64,000 nucleotides of DNA from Anaerobiospirillum sp. (GCA_029258325.1 JARHZF010000100.1:62001-126000), one strand, 5' to 3'; positions 37,946-46,557 are shown, counted from the first letter of the stretch. The notes: a model not told the origin generated them from the letters alone. Numbers and translations are program-made.

Positions 37946-38090
37946 TCGAGAAATTGAGACAAATTTCTCTGCCTTTTAATTTTTCAAAATAAATGGCACT
38001 AAATGGTCGTCACGTATCCTAACGGGCTTTGTGACGGCTGAATGTTAAACCGACCTTTTAGGAGATCAATAGTGGCCCGTATTGCTGGCA
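37946..38090 (+). promoter_or_regulatory. Alpha operon leader, S4-binding type (Alpha_RBS)
   Basis: The leader contains GTATCCT followed by ACGGGCTTT, close to GTATCCTGAAAACGGGCTTT at the corresponding place in the E. coli alpha mRNA leader. CGTCAC (38008-38013) and GTGACG (38031-38036) form a stem around this loop. CGACC (38051-38055) can pair with GGTCG (38005-38009), giving a competing or nested pairing. The GTG start of rpsM and its AGGAG site lie directly after. In E. coli ribosomal protein S4 traps this pseudoknot and represses the operon; the same control is inferred here. Confidence 0.75.
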
Positions 38091-38428
38091 TTAATGTGCC
38101 TGATCAAAAGATAGCCTTGATTGCTCTACAATCAATTTTTGGCATCGGCCCTACTCGCGCAAAAATCATTTGCGAAGCTTGTGGAGTAGATCCATCTACT
38201 AAGTTTAAGGATCTTGACGACTCAACTGTAGAAAAAATCCGTTCAGAAGTAGCTAAGTTTACTGTTGAAGGTGATCTACGTCGTGAGATCAGCATGAACA
38301 TCAAGCGCCTTATGGACCTTGGTGCATATCGTGGCTTACGCCATCGTCGTGGACTACCTGTTCGCGGTCAACGTACTAAGACTAATGCACGTACCCGTAA
38401 GGGCCCACGTAAGAGCATTAAGAAGTAA
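38072..38428 (+). CDS. rpsM: 30S ribosomal protein S13
   Basis: A 118-residue 30S head protein contacting the P-site tRNA and the 50S bridge. The start is GTG at 38072, seven bases after AGGAG, giving [13 protein letters not shown] (Met in vivo); E. coli S13 also starts with GTG. The C-terminal [19 protein letters not shown] is diagnostic. An upstream ATG frame from 38042 runs through the S4-binding leader and is rejected. It is first in the alpha operon. Confidence 0.97.
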   Translation: MARIAGINVPDQKIALIALQSIFGIGPTRAKIICEACGVDPSTKFKDLDDSTVEKIRSEVAKFTVEGDLRREISMNIKRLMDLGAYRGLRHRRGLPVRGQRTKTNARTRKGPRKSIKK

Positions 38429-38439
38429 GGGATTAGAGA

Positions 38440-38931
38440 ATGGCTGAAGAAATTACTGCAAAAGAGACAGCAACTGCTGCAGCAACTCCTGCACCAGCTC
38501 CTGTAGCTCCTGCAACAACAACTACTACTGCTACAAAGACTGCAACTGCACCTAAAGCACGTGGCGGTAAGCGTTCAAAGAAACAGATTGCTGATGGTGT
38601 TGCACACATTCACGCATCTTTCAATAACACTATCGTAACCATTTCAGATCGTCAAGGTAATGCTCTAGCATGGGCAACTGCTGGTGGTTCTGGTTTCCGT
38701 GGTTCACGTAAGTCAACTCCTTATGCTGCTCAAGTTGCTGCTGAAAGAGCAGGCGAAGCTGCAAAAGAGTATGGTGTTAAGAACCTTGAAGTTTTAGTAA
38801 AGGGTCCTGGCCCTGGTCGCGAATCATCAATTCGTGCACTTAATGCAATTGGATATAAGATCACTAATATTACTGATGTTACTCCAATTCCTCACAATGG
38901 TTGCCGTCCGCCTAAAAAGCGCCGCGTATAA
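38440..38931 (+). CDS. rpsK: 30S ribosomal protein S11 with N-terminal extension
   Basis: A 163-residue platform protein. From about residue 38 it matches S11 ([20 protein letters not shown], ending [13 protein letters not shown]). E. coli S11 is 129 residues; here about 35 extra N-terminal residues are rich in Ala, Thr and Pro. No internal start with a good ribosome site precedes the conserved part, and AGAGA lies before the first ATG, so the extension is probably translated. The extension is likely disordered. It follows rpsM by 11 bp. Confidence 0.96.
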   Translation: MAEEITAKETATAAATPAPAPVAPATTTTTATKTATAPKARGGKRSKKQIADGVAHIHASFNNTIVTISDRQGNALAWATAGGSGFRGSRKSTPYAAQVAAERAGEAAKEYGVKNLEVLVKGPGPGRESSIRALNAIGYKITNITDVTPIPHNGCRPPKKRRV

Positions 38932-38961
38932 CCTGAAACTAGAATTTCTGGAGAAAGATAA

Positions 38962-39585
38962 ATGGCAAAATACACAGGCCCAGCCCTAAAATTAAGCCGT
39001 CGTGAAGGCGTTGACTTATTTTTAAAGTCTGGTGTTCGTGCAATTGAGACAAAGTGCAAATTAGATACTGCACCAGGTCAGCACGGCGCTAATAAAGCTC
39101 GCTTATCAGACTATGGTATGCAATTACGTGAAAAGCAAAAAGTACGTAGAATTTATGGTGTACTAGAGCGTCAATTCCGTAATTACTATGCTAAAGCTGC
39201 AAGCATGCCAGGTAACACTGGTGAAAACTTACTACAATTATTAGAAGGTCGTTTAGACAATGTAGTATATCGTATGGGCTTTGGTTCAACTCGCATGGAA
39301 TCACGTCAATTAGTAAGCCACAAGGCAATTACTATTAATGATCGTGTTGTAAACATTCCTTCATACCAAGTACAACCTAATGATGTTATTGCTGTACGTG
39401 AAAAGGCTAAGAAGCAATTACGTATTAAGGCAGCAATTGATCTATCAGGTCAACGTGGCACTAAGCCAACTTGGATTGATGTTGATCATGATGCAATGAA
39501 AGGTACTTTCAAGAGCAAACCAGAGCGTTCAGAGCTTCCTTCTGATATCAAGGAACAGCTCATTGTTGAATTGTACTCTAAGTAA
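38962..39585 (+). CDS. rpsD: 30S ribosomal protein S4
   Basis: A 207-residue assembly and fidelity protein and, in E. coli, the repressor of the alpha operon. Blocks are [45 protein letters not shown], the S4 RNA-binding domain [15 protein letters not shown], and the C-terminus [10 protein letters not shown]. Length is almost that of E. coli S4 (206). A candidate S4-binding leader precedes rpsM. Confidence 0.98.
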   Translation: MAKYTGPALKLSRREGVDLFLKSGVRAIETKCKLDTAPGQHGANKARLSDYGMQLREKQKVRRIYGVLERQFRNYYAKAASMPGNTGENLLQLLEGRLDNVVYRMGFGSTRMESRQLVSHKAITINDRVVNIPSYQVQPNDVIAVREKAKKQLRIKAAIDLSGQRGTKPTWIDVDHDAMKGTFKSKPERSELPSDIKEQLIVELYSK

Positions 39586-39632
39586 TAACGGCAACTTTGC
39601 CAGCACCTCTTTATTAATGTGGGGTATCTATA

Positions 39633-40619
39633 GTGTCAGTATGTGAACTGCTAAAACCAAAACCAGTAGGATTTACTGAAATAGGTCCTAACTCAGCTAA
39701 AATTGTGCTAGAACCATTAGAGCGTGGTTTTGGTAACACCTTAGGTGTAGCGTTAAGCGGTATTTTACTAAAGACCCTTCCAGGTTATGCAGTAGATGCA
39801 TTCCATATCGATGGAGTTGTTGACACAAATAGCATGAAGGATGACATAGAGGAATCTATTATTGAAGTTATAATGAATTTAAAAGCTCTAGCTATAAATT
39901 CAGACTCTAGTCATACTTCACCTGTTTGGTTATCAATTGAAAAAAGTGGAGAAGGTTTAGTAACCGCTGCGGACATTGACTGTCCTCCACATATTACAAT
40001 TATTGATCCAACAGCTCGCATCTGCACCCTTAAGGGTGCCAAGGCTTCGTTGTCAATGAAACTTCGAGTTGTTGCTGGACGTGGATATATTCCTGCAAGT
40101 TCAGAGGAACATATTCCACCAAGAGAGAATGAGATCTTAATTGATGCTGCATTCTGTCCAGTACGAAGATTTGTCTATGAGGTTGAATCTGCTCGTGTTG
40201 AGCAAAGAACAGATTTAGATCGTCTTGTAATTGAGATTGAAACTAATGGTGTAATCCAGCCAGATGAGGCTCTAATGCAGGGTGCTCAATTAATATCTCA
40301 ACAAGTTGATGTATTGGTAGATAAAGAAGATGTTTCAGAGTTTACTGTAACTCCTGCAGCACCTCCATTACCAGATCCAACTTTATTACAACCAGTTGAT
40401 GATCTTGAGTTAACTGTTCGCTCAGCAAATTGCTTAAAGGCTGAACAAGTTCAATATATAGGCGACTTAGTACAACGTACTGAAGTTGAGTTGTTAAAGA
40501 CACCAAATCTTGGTAAGAAGTCATTAACTGAAATTAAAGACGTTCTTGCTCAAAGAGGATTATCTTTAGGTATGCGTATTGCAAATTGGCCACCGCCACA
40601 TTTACGTACACCTAGATAA
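39633..40619 (+). CDS. rpoA: RNA polymerase alpha subunit, copy 1 (beta-prime-side type)
   Basis: A 328-residue alpha subunit in the usual alpha-operon place between rpsD and rplQ; GTG start. The C-terminal domain keeps the DNA/activator surface ([29 protein letters not shown]). In the N-terminal domain the near-universal Arg44-Arg45 pair of E. coli is replaced by Ser42-Gly43 (codons 39756-39761, AGC GGT), and the region matching E. coli 60-76 ([17 protein letters not shown]) has diverged to [18 protein letters not shown]. The segment matching E. coli 189-199 is fully kept ([13 protein letters not shown]). Published E. coli mapping assigns the first region to beta contact and the second to beta-prime contact, so this copy probably fills the beta-prime-side position. 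Confidence 0.93.
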   Translation: MSVCELLKPKPVGFTEIGPNSAKIVLEPLERGFGNTLGVALSGILLKTLPGYAVDAFHIDGVVDTNSMKDDIEESIIEVIMNLKALAINSDSSHTSPVWLSIEKSGEGLVTAADIDCPPHITIIDPTARICTLKGAKASLSMKLRVVAGRGYIPASSEEHIPPRENEILIDAAFCPVRRFVYEVESARVEQRTDLDRLVIEIETNGVIQPDEALMQGAQLISQQVDVLVDKEDVSEFTVTPAAPPLPDPTLLQPVDDLELTVRSANCLKAEQVQYIGDLVQRTEVELLKTPNLGKKSLTEIKDVLAQRGLSLGMRIANWPPPHLRTPR

Positions 40620-40645
40620 ATAACTGTAACAGGAAGGAATTTGAT

Positions 40646-41032
40646 ATGCGTCATCGTTTAAGCGGCCGTCACTTAGGTCGTACCTCTGCACACCGCGCTG
40701 CGCTATATCGCAATCTTGCAAATGCACTAGTTACTCATGAGTGCATTAAAACAACTTTGCCAAAGGCAAAGGAATTACGTCGCTTTGTTGAGCGTTTAAT
40801 TACTATCGCTAAAGTAGACACAACTGCAAATCGTCGTTTAGCATTTGCACGTCTTCGTGATAAAGCTGTAGTTGAAAAACTATTTGATCAAATAGGTAAA
40901 TTATCTGCAAATCGTAATGGTGGTTACACACGTATTCTAAAGTGTGGTTTCCGTTCAGGCGATCAAGCACCTATGGCTTACATCATGTTAGTTGATCGTC
41001 CAGAAAAACAAGACGATCAAGAAGCTAAGTAA
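40646..41032 (+). CDS. rplQ: 50S ribosomal protein L17
   Basis: A 128-residue protein near the tunnel exit. It reads [20 protein letters not shown] and contains [19 protein letters not shown] and [20 protein letters not shown]. Length matches E. coli L17 (127). It normally ends the alpha operon; here a palindromic hairpin and then a second rpoA follow. An AGGAAGG site precedes the ATG. Confidence 0.98.
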   Translation: MRHRLSGRHLGRTSAHRAALYRNLANALVTHECIKTTLPKAKELRRFVERLITIAKVDTTANRRLAFARLRDKAVVEKLFDQIGKLSANRNGGYTRILKCGFRSGDQAPMAYIMLVDRPEKQDDQEAK

Positions 41033-41051
41033 TTTATAATATAGTTTATAT

Positions 41052-41074
41052 GGGTACTACTAGTAGTACCCTTT
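41052..41074 (+). terminator. Palindromic hairpin between rplQ and second rpoA
   Basis: GGGTACTA pairs with TAGTACCC around CTAG, a perfect 20-bp palindrome (41052-41071), followed by only TTTAACTATTT. The weak T tail suggests a leaky terminator or processing site that would lower the second rpoA relative to the upstream operon. Confidence 0.6.
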
Positions 41075-41115
41075 AACTATTTATATCTATTAAGAATTTT
41101 TAAGAGGGTGACATC

Positions 41116-42105
41116 TTGGATCAACTAACCGATTTTCAAACACCAAATATCAAAGAAGTAATACCTCTAGGTCAAAATTCATCAAGAGTTATTTTAGAGC
41201 CTTTTAATCAACATTATGCTCAAGTACTAGGAACTGCATTACGTAGAATTTTATTATCTTCAATTCCTGGCTATGCTGTAACTCAAGTTGAAATTGATGG
41301 TGCTGTTCATGAGTATTGTGCTATTGAAGGTGTTCAAGAAGATATTCTTTTAATTTTAATGAACATCAAAGAAATAGCTGTATATTCTGAATCATATCAA
41401 CAACATGAAGTTGTTCTAGAAATAAATAAAACTGGTGTAGGTCCTGTTGTAGCAGGTGACATTATATGCCCTTCTGGTATAGAAATTAAGAATCCTGACT
41501 TAGTTTTATGCCATGTAACTGATCCAAAGATTACTTTTAAGGTGCGTCTACATATTACTCGTGGTAGAGGATATGTTCCAGCTTCAAGTAGTGCTTATAT
41601 TGAAGGTGTAAATGATAGATATATTGGTCGTCTACAATTAGATGCTTCTTATTGTCCTATTTTAAATGTAGCTGTAAGAACTGAAGCAATTAACTCTGAA
41701 ACAGAGAGATTAATGCTAGATATTGTTACAAATGGAACAATATCTCCATCAGATGCTGTAAAAAATGCAGCAACAATTTTTGCAGATCAATTAAATTCAT
41801 TTATGGATATAAAGAACTCTGTTGCACCTTCTGATGATTCTGCTTTCAGACCTTTAATTGATCCTAAGTTAATTTGTCCTGTTGAAGATTTAGATCTAAC
41901 TGTTCGTTCAGCAAATTGCTTGAAGACAGAGGGAATTAAATTTATTGGAGACCTAGTTCAAAAGACTGAAGTTGAACTATTAAAGACTCCAAACTTAGGT
42001 AAGAAATCATTAACAGAAATTAAAGATGTTCTTGCAGAAAGAGGTCTAACTCTAGGTATGAGACTTGAGCATTGGCCACCAACTGATTTAGATATATCTA
42101 ATTAA
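41116..42105 (+). CDS. rpoA: RNA polymerase alpha subunit, copy 2 (beta-side type)
   Basis: A second full-length alpha subunit of 329 residues, 84 bp after rplQ. The start is TTG at 41116, seven bases after AGAGGG. The C-terminal domain is intact ([26 protein letters not shown]). The N-terminal domain keeps [15 protein letters not shown] with both arginines and [18 protein letters not shown], the regions mapped to beta contact in E. coli. The block matching E. coli 189-199 ([11 protein letters not shown]) is replaced by [11 protein letters not shown], and PLERGFG by PFNQHYA. The pattern is the reverse of copy 1, so the two probably form a heterodimer with this copy on the beta side. Confidence 0.93.
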   Translation: MDQLTDFQTPNIKEVIPLGQNSSRVILEPFNQHYAQVLGTALRRILLSSIPGYAVTQVEIDGAVHEYCAIEGVQEDILLILMNIKEIAVYSESYQQHEVVLEINKTGVGPVVAGDIICPSGIEIKNPDLVLCHVTDPKITFKVRLHITRGRGYVPASSSAYIEGVNDRYIGRLQLDASYCPILNVAVRTEAINSETERLMLDIVTNGTISPSDAVKNAATIFADQLNSFMDIKNSVAPSDDSAFRPLIDPKLICPVEDLDLTVRSANCLKTEGIKFIGDLVQKTEVELLKTPNLGKKSLTEIKDVLAERGLTLGMRLEHWPPTDLDISN

Positions 42106-42113
42106 TTTTTTAT

Positions 42114-42144
42114 AAAAGAGGTCATATAATGTGACCTCTTTTTA
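42114..42144 (+). terminator. Terminator after second rpoA
   Basis: AGAGGTCA (42117-42124) pairs with TGACCTCT (42132-42139) around TATAATG, with an A-run before and TTTTT after. Confidence 0.9.
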
Positions 42145-42161
42145 TTTGTAATGAGGTTTTT

Positions 42162-42560
42162 ATGTATACTCCATATGACTTAGAAAATATGAGTGATGAA
42201 GAGTTTGATCAATTATCTGATGAAGTTCTTGATATAATAAAAGAAACAATGACAATTGAAGTTTCAGAAGACTTTATTGAAAGATATAATTTTTTATATG
42301 AACAAGGTAAAGAATTTATAACTTCTTTTGCTAAAGTTGATAAAAATCTTTGGGAAGATTTTTTTCTTTCTATTGATCTAGATGAAGGTCAGACAATAGA
42401 AAATGATTTTATTCAAGCTACTTATTTCGCTTGTATGACTGATGTAAATGAAATAGTTGATTTTAATGATACTAATAATGATTTATTAGCTATTGCATAC
42501 GTGTTAATATGTAAATCAGATAAATCAAAATGTTCAATTATTTATTGTGATATCTCTTAA
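42162..42560 (+). CDS. Small acidic protein of unknown function
   Basis: A 132-residue protein with no family recognised. It is strongly acidic throughout (many Asp/Glu, for example NMSDEEFDQLSDEVLDII near the N-terminus), has no signal peptide or membrane segment, and contains a short hydrophobic C-terminal stretch (LLAIAYVLICK) with two cysteines. A TGAGG site lies 5-9 bases before the ATG. It ends 9 bp before the giant acidic gene, so the two are probably co-transcribed. The pairing suggests a shared role, but no function can be read from the sequence. Confidence 0.75.
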   Translation: MYTPYDLENMSDEEFDQLSDEVLDIIKETMTIEVSEDFIERYNFLYEQGKEFITSFAKVDKNLWEDFFLSIDLDEGQTIENDFIQATYFACMTDVNEIVDFNDTNNDLLAIAYVLICKSDKSKCSIIYCDIS

Positions 42561-42569
42561 GGCATACTT

Positions 42570-45500
42570 ATGATTTTGGAACCTCCTTTTGAATTACCAC
42601 CTTTGTTAGTTAATAAAAGCCAAAAAGGTGTTTATCATGTGTATAGATATAAGAATAAATGGAATTCTGAAAAACAACGCTCCCAAAGAGTAAGTTCTAA
42701 ACTTGTAGGTCATATAACAGGTGGAGCAAAAGAAGGTTTAGTTGAATTTACCGATGATTTTATAAACGAATTTCCTCAACTTAAGGATTATGATGTTTAT
42801 AAAAAAGGTAGAAAATTCTTATTTGATAAAAAAGTCAAAGATGAAGTTTCTATTGATGTAAATATAGATAATATAAAACACTTTGGTGCGTATTACGCTA
42901 TTAAGACCTCTCTTTTAAAAAGTAATATTAATAAGATTTTAAAAGAGAAGTTTGCTAAAGATAATAATTATTTATTTACCATTATTTTCTATCTTATTAT
43001 GTCAAAGGATAGCAATATTGATTTTGCAACTTTTGCAAAAGAAAATTGCCCTATTAATTCTTATGACTTGTCTGATAATTATCTAAACACTCTTCTTGAA
43101 TCTTTACAAGATACAACAATTGAAGATTTCTTCAATTCTCTTGAGGAAAGTCTCTACTCATCTAAAGATGAAACAAAAGAACAAATTCTTCAGGATATGA
43201 TTGATAAAGTTACTAGTCTAGAAATCGATACAAAAGAAATCGATGACTTTATTAATGACAAACAACCTAAAGAACAAAAAGAACAATCAAATGAAGATCA
43301 AGAGGAGAATAAACATCAAGAAGATCTCTTATCACCTGATTTAGTAGATAAAAATATTTCTACTATGGCTGAGATTAAAGATCATATAGATGAAGACAAT
43401 GATCTTGAAGTAAATACTATTTTTCCAAACTTTTCACACAATAGTAATAATAATTCTTCTTCAAATAATGTCATTATGTCAGATGATGTTATTAAAAAAG
43501 AATTATTAAATGAATTTGTGTCTAATGATGATGAATTCTTTTTAACTTCAGATATAGTTTCATCTAATCCAACTACAATAACTAAAGATGAAGTTTTAGC
43601 TATTCAAAAAAATAAAGAGTTAGAAAAACAAAATCTTGATCCTGAAAATAAAGTTTCTTCTTTATATGATGTTAGTTCAGAAATAAATAAATCATCTAAT
43701 GAAAATGATTTATTTGAGATCCCTCCAATGCCTTTAACTAATGATTTAGAAGATATAAATAATAATGTTGATGATATTATGTCTTCTTTATCAAGTGATA
43801 TCGAAGAACATTTATCTTCTGTTGATAATATTGAAGATTTATTGCTAGAGAATAATTCTGAAAGTGATGCTGTTAAACAGCAAAACATCGCTAATAATAA
43901 GTCAGATGATTTATTTACAGCTCAAGAAAATTTAGAAAAAACATCTATTTTAGATGAACAAAAAATAGATAATTCTACTGATTTAAAAATAGATCAGTCT
44001 TTAGATAATATATCTAGTTTAGATGATAAAGATGCTTTATTAAATGAAGAAAAAGATGGTATACATCTATCTTCTTTAACTGATAACTCTGTAGATACAC
44101 CTATAGATGATTTATTTACAGTAAATGATAATGTAAATAATTTATCTATATTAGATGAAGATAAATTAGATGTAGACAAAACAATAAAAGAAGAATACTT
44201 AGTAGAAGAAACTCCATCAAAAGTATTAGCAGATGAACTACTATCATCATTAGAAGCATCACAAGAAGAGGCTAAAGGTAATCTATTAGAACCTACAGAA
44301 GAAGTAGCAGAAGATGTATCTTTAGTTGAGGAAGTTCCAAAAGAAGAATCACTAGATGAACTACTATCAACATTAGATTCAACACAAGAGGAAGCTAAAG
44401 ATAATCTACTAGATGCAGTAGAAGAAGTGGCTCCAATTGAATCTTTAGTAGAAGAATCAGCAAAAGAACCACTATCAGCATTAGAAACAGAAGAAACTGC
44501 AGAAGATCTATTCAAAGCAGAAGAAGTAGCTAAAGATAATGCTGTAGTTGATGAAGCTCCAAAAGAAGATTCAGTAGATGAACTGCTATCAACATTAGAC
44601 TCAACACAAGAAGAGACTAAAGATAATCAATTAGATGCTGTAGAAGAAGTTGCTCCAGTTGAATCTTTAGTAGAAGAATCAGTAAAAGAACCATTATCAT
44701 CATTAGAAACAGAAGAAGCTGCAGAAGATCTATTCAAAGCAGAAGAAGTGGTTGAAGATAATGCTGTAGTTGATGAAACTCCAAAAGATGAGTTAGTAGA
44801 AGAAGTACTACCATCATTAGACTCAACACAAGATGAAGCTAAAGACAATCTATTAGATGCTGTAGAAGAAGTCACTCAAGATGAATATCATATTGAGGAA
44901 ACTCCATCAAAAGTATTAGCAGATGAGCTTTTATCAGCATTAGAAGCATCACAAGAAAGATCTAATGGAGATCTATTAGACACTACAGAGAAAGTATCTC
45001 AAGATGAACATATAGCTACAGATGATTTATTAAATTCAAATGAAGATGAAAAATCTGAAACTGAATCTGCATCAAATATAGCTATTCAAGATATTTCAAT
45101 GGAAGATTCTAATAGTGCAAATACAGATTTATTAGAATCAACAGAAAATGTTGAAAATTCTTCTAAAGAAGATTTACAAAATGAAGATCTTTCTTATTTA
45201 ACTGCAGAAAATGATCTAACTAAAGAAAATACTTTAGTTTCTAACGAAAATGTTTCTTTGGAGAATGATTCATTAAATAATAGTTTATATATAGATACCA
45301 ATGAAGATAATGGTGTTGATTTAATATCTAATCATTTAGATGATGAAATTAAACAAATAAAAGAAACTGAAGAACCTGAAAACTCTTCTATCTTTATTCC
45401 AAAAAATAATGAATCAGATGAAGAAGATCTATCTAATAATATAGAAAAATTATCTAATGATGAACACTCTATCAATATCTTAGGAGTTGATGATGTAAAT

Positions 45501-46499
45501 AGATCATCTTTAGTTATTAATGAGGCTATATCTGAAGTTGAAGATACAAATGCTAATGTACCAAAATTAGATAAGTCAAATGTAAAATACAATATCTATG
45601 AATTTAGAGTTGAACCTAAGAATTTATTAAATATAAATAATAGATATGGTACACGCTCTAGATTATTCTTTGCTATTGCTGTAAATAGAGAAACAAATTC
45701 TATAGATGCAATGCTCTCTTATAAGGGTAGAGATCTTAATAATGTAGTTGAAAAATTTTCAGATATGTTAATGGTATCTAGTGAAAATATTAACTATATT
45801 TTAGATGATGTAAGTACATGGTCTGAAGTTGAAAATCTTTGTAGAAATAGCAAAGTTAACTTTATAGTTCCTATGTATAAATTTAGTAAGGAAGAAATTT
45901 CAAATACAGATTTAATTAACTATCTTGAATCTGATTCTTGTTTTAAAAAGGATATTAATAAAAATGTTTTAACCTTTACTCAAGAGTTAGATAGTTCTAA
46001 TTCTAACTTTATACATAAAGATTTAATCTATTATTATATTTATGATAAAGATTCATATAATACTTATAAAGAACTATTTTCAGATGATGAATCTTTAAGT
46101 ATTGCAAAAGCATCTTATAAGATATTAAGTTCTTATGAGCAAGATTATAAATCTGTCATAAAACTTATAGAAGATAAAGACTTTATGAAAGAATTTGTTA
46201 ATAAATCATTTAATACTCTAAATGATGTTACTGACAATTTAAAAAATCTAAATGCTAAATTCTTTATAATTTACTTAGCTTTATCTCTTATATTATTTAT
46301 GAAAGATAGATTTGTAAGTAATGAATTATTTAATAAGATTAATACTAAAAATAAATCAGACTTTAAGATTCTTTTAGACTCTTTATTATCACTTAACTCT
46401 ATTTATACAAGTGATGTAAATGGTTCAAAACAAATCTTAAATAAGACATCAGTAGATGAACTTATTATAAAGATTTTTGATTTACATATTTTTAAGTAA
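42570..46499 (+). CDS. Giant acidic protein built on a split, probably inactive transposase
   Basis: 1309 residues in three parts. Residues 1-200 resemble the N-terminal region of IS4/IS1634-type transposases: YHVYRYKNKWNSEKQRSQR, KLVGHITGG, then a helical block HFGAYYAIKTSLLKSNI, TIIFYLIMSKDSN, LSDNYLNTLLESL, IEDFFNSLEESL. Residues about 200-1000 are an acidic, low-complexity insert (Asp/Glu/Ser/Asn/Leu) with 74-residue repeats. Residues 1004-1309 resemble the RNase H-like transposase core: VKYNIYEF where active enzymes have a YDxT motif with catalytic Asp, then YG, IAVNRETNSIDAMLSYKG, YILDDVSTWSEVENL, and a hydrophobic FFIIYLALSLILF near the end. The first catalytic Asp appears to be Asn, so transposition activity is doubtful. 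No flanking terminal inverted repeats were found. Confidence 0.7.
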   Translation: MILEPPFELPPLLVNKSQKGVYHVYRYKNKWNSEKQRSQRVSSKLVGHITGGAKEGLVEFTDDFINEFPQLKDYDVYKKGRKFLFDKKVKDEVSIDVNIDNIKHFGAYYAIKTSLLKSNINKILKEKFAKDNNYLFTIIFYLIMSKDSNIDFATFAKENCPINSYDLSDNYLNTLLESLQDTTIEDFFNSLEESLYSSKDETKEQILQDMIDKVTSLEIDTKEIDDFINDKQPKEQKEQSNEDQEENKHQEDLLSPDLVDKNISTMAEIKDHIDEDNDLEVNTIFPNFSHNSNNNSSSNNVIMSDDVIKKELLNEFVSNDDEFFLTSDIVSSNPTTITKDEVLAIQKNKELEKQNLDPENKVSSLYDVSSEINKSSNENDLFEIPPMPLTNDLEDINNNVDDIMSSLSSDIEEHLSSVDNIEDLLLENNSESDAVKQQNIANNKSDDLFTAQENLEKTSILDEQKIDNSTDLKIDQSLDNISSLDDKDALLNEEKDGIHLSSLTDNSVDTPIDDLFTVNDNVNNLSILDEDKLDVDKTIKEEYLVEETPSKVLADELLSSLEASQEEAKGNLLEPTEEVAEDVSLVEEVPKEESLDELLSTLDSTQEEAKDNLLDAVEEVAPIESLVEESAKEPLSALETEETAEDLFKAEEVAKDNAVVDEAPKEDSVDELLSTLDSTQEETKDNQLDAVEEVAPVESLVEESVKEPLSSLETEEAAEDLFKAEEVVEDNAVVDETPKDELVEEVLPSLDSTQDEAKDNLLDAVEEVTQDEYHIEETPSKVLADELLSALEASQERSNGDLLDTTEKVSQDEHIATDDLLNSNEDEKSETESASNIAIQDISMEDSNSANTDLLESTENVENSSKEDLQNEDLSYLTAENDLTKENTLVSNENVSLENDSLNNSLYIDTNEDNGVDLISNHLDDEIKQIKETEEPENSSIFIPKNNESDEEDLSNNIEKLSNDEHSINILGVDDVNRSSLVINEAISEVEDTNANVPKLDKSNVKYNIYEFRVEPKNLLNINNRYGTRSRLFFAIAVNRETNSIDAMLSYKGRDLNNVVEKFSDMLMVSSENINYILDDVSTWSEVENLCRNSKVNFIVPMYKFSKEEISNTDLINYLESDSCFKKDINKNVLTFTQELDSSNSNFIHKDLIYYYIYDKDSYNTYKELFSDDESLSIAKASYKILSSYEQDYKSVIKLIEDKDFMKEFVNKSFNTLNDVTDNLKNLNAKFFIIYLALSLILFMKDRFVSNELFNKINTKNKSDFKILLDSLLSLNSIYTSDVNGSKQILNKTSVDELIIKIFDLHIFK
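44355..44888 (+). repeat. In-frame 222-bp (74-residue) tandem repeats
   Basis: Repeat units begin at 44355, 44577 and 44799, an exact 222-bp period; the third is partial. Each carries DELLSTLDSTQEE, AKDNLLDAVEEV, VEES-KEPLS-LETEE and AEDLFKAEEV in order with few changes. A related outer unit, EETPSKVLADELLS-LEASQE, flanks the array at about 44206 and 44895. Near-identity at DNA level suggests recent expansion or copy-number change. Confidence 0.85.
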
Positions 46500-46521
46500 A
46501 AAATTCAAATTACTAGAAAGT

Positions 46522-46554
46522 AAAAAAGCATAACTTCTACAGTTATGCTTTTTT
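46522..46554 (+). terminator. Bidirectional terminator between the giant gene and L,D-transpeptidase
   Basis: GCATAACT (46528-46535) pairs with AGTTATGC (46541-46548) around TCTAC, with A-run and T-run on either side. Confidence 0.9.
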
Positions 46555-46557
46555 CTT

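Noticed and set aside
39633-42105. The second rpoA as an assembly or recent-duplication artefact
   Set aside because: The two copies differ throughout the N-terminal domain, have different starts and flanks, and each is intact, so they are old paralogues.
43604-45592. Several antisense open frames of 80-170 codons opposite the giant acidic gene
   Set aside because: They are Ser/Thr-rich mirror translations of the acidic repeats, follow the repeat period, and have no ribosome sites or family match.
42570-46499. The giant acidic protein as a surface adhesin
   Set aside because: It has no signal peptide, anchor or adhesin domain, and both ends look like transposase segments.
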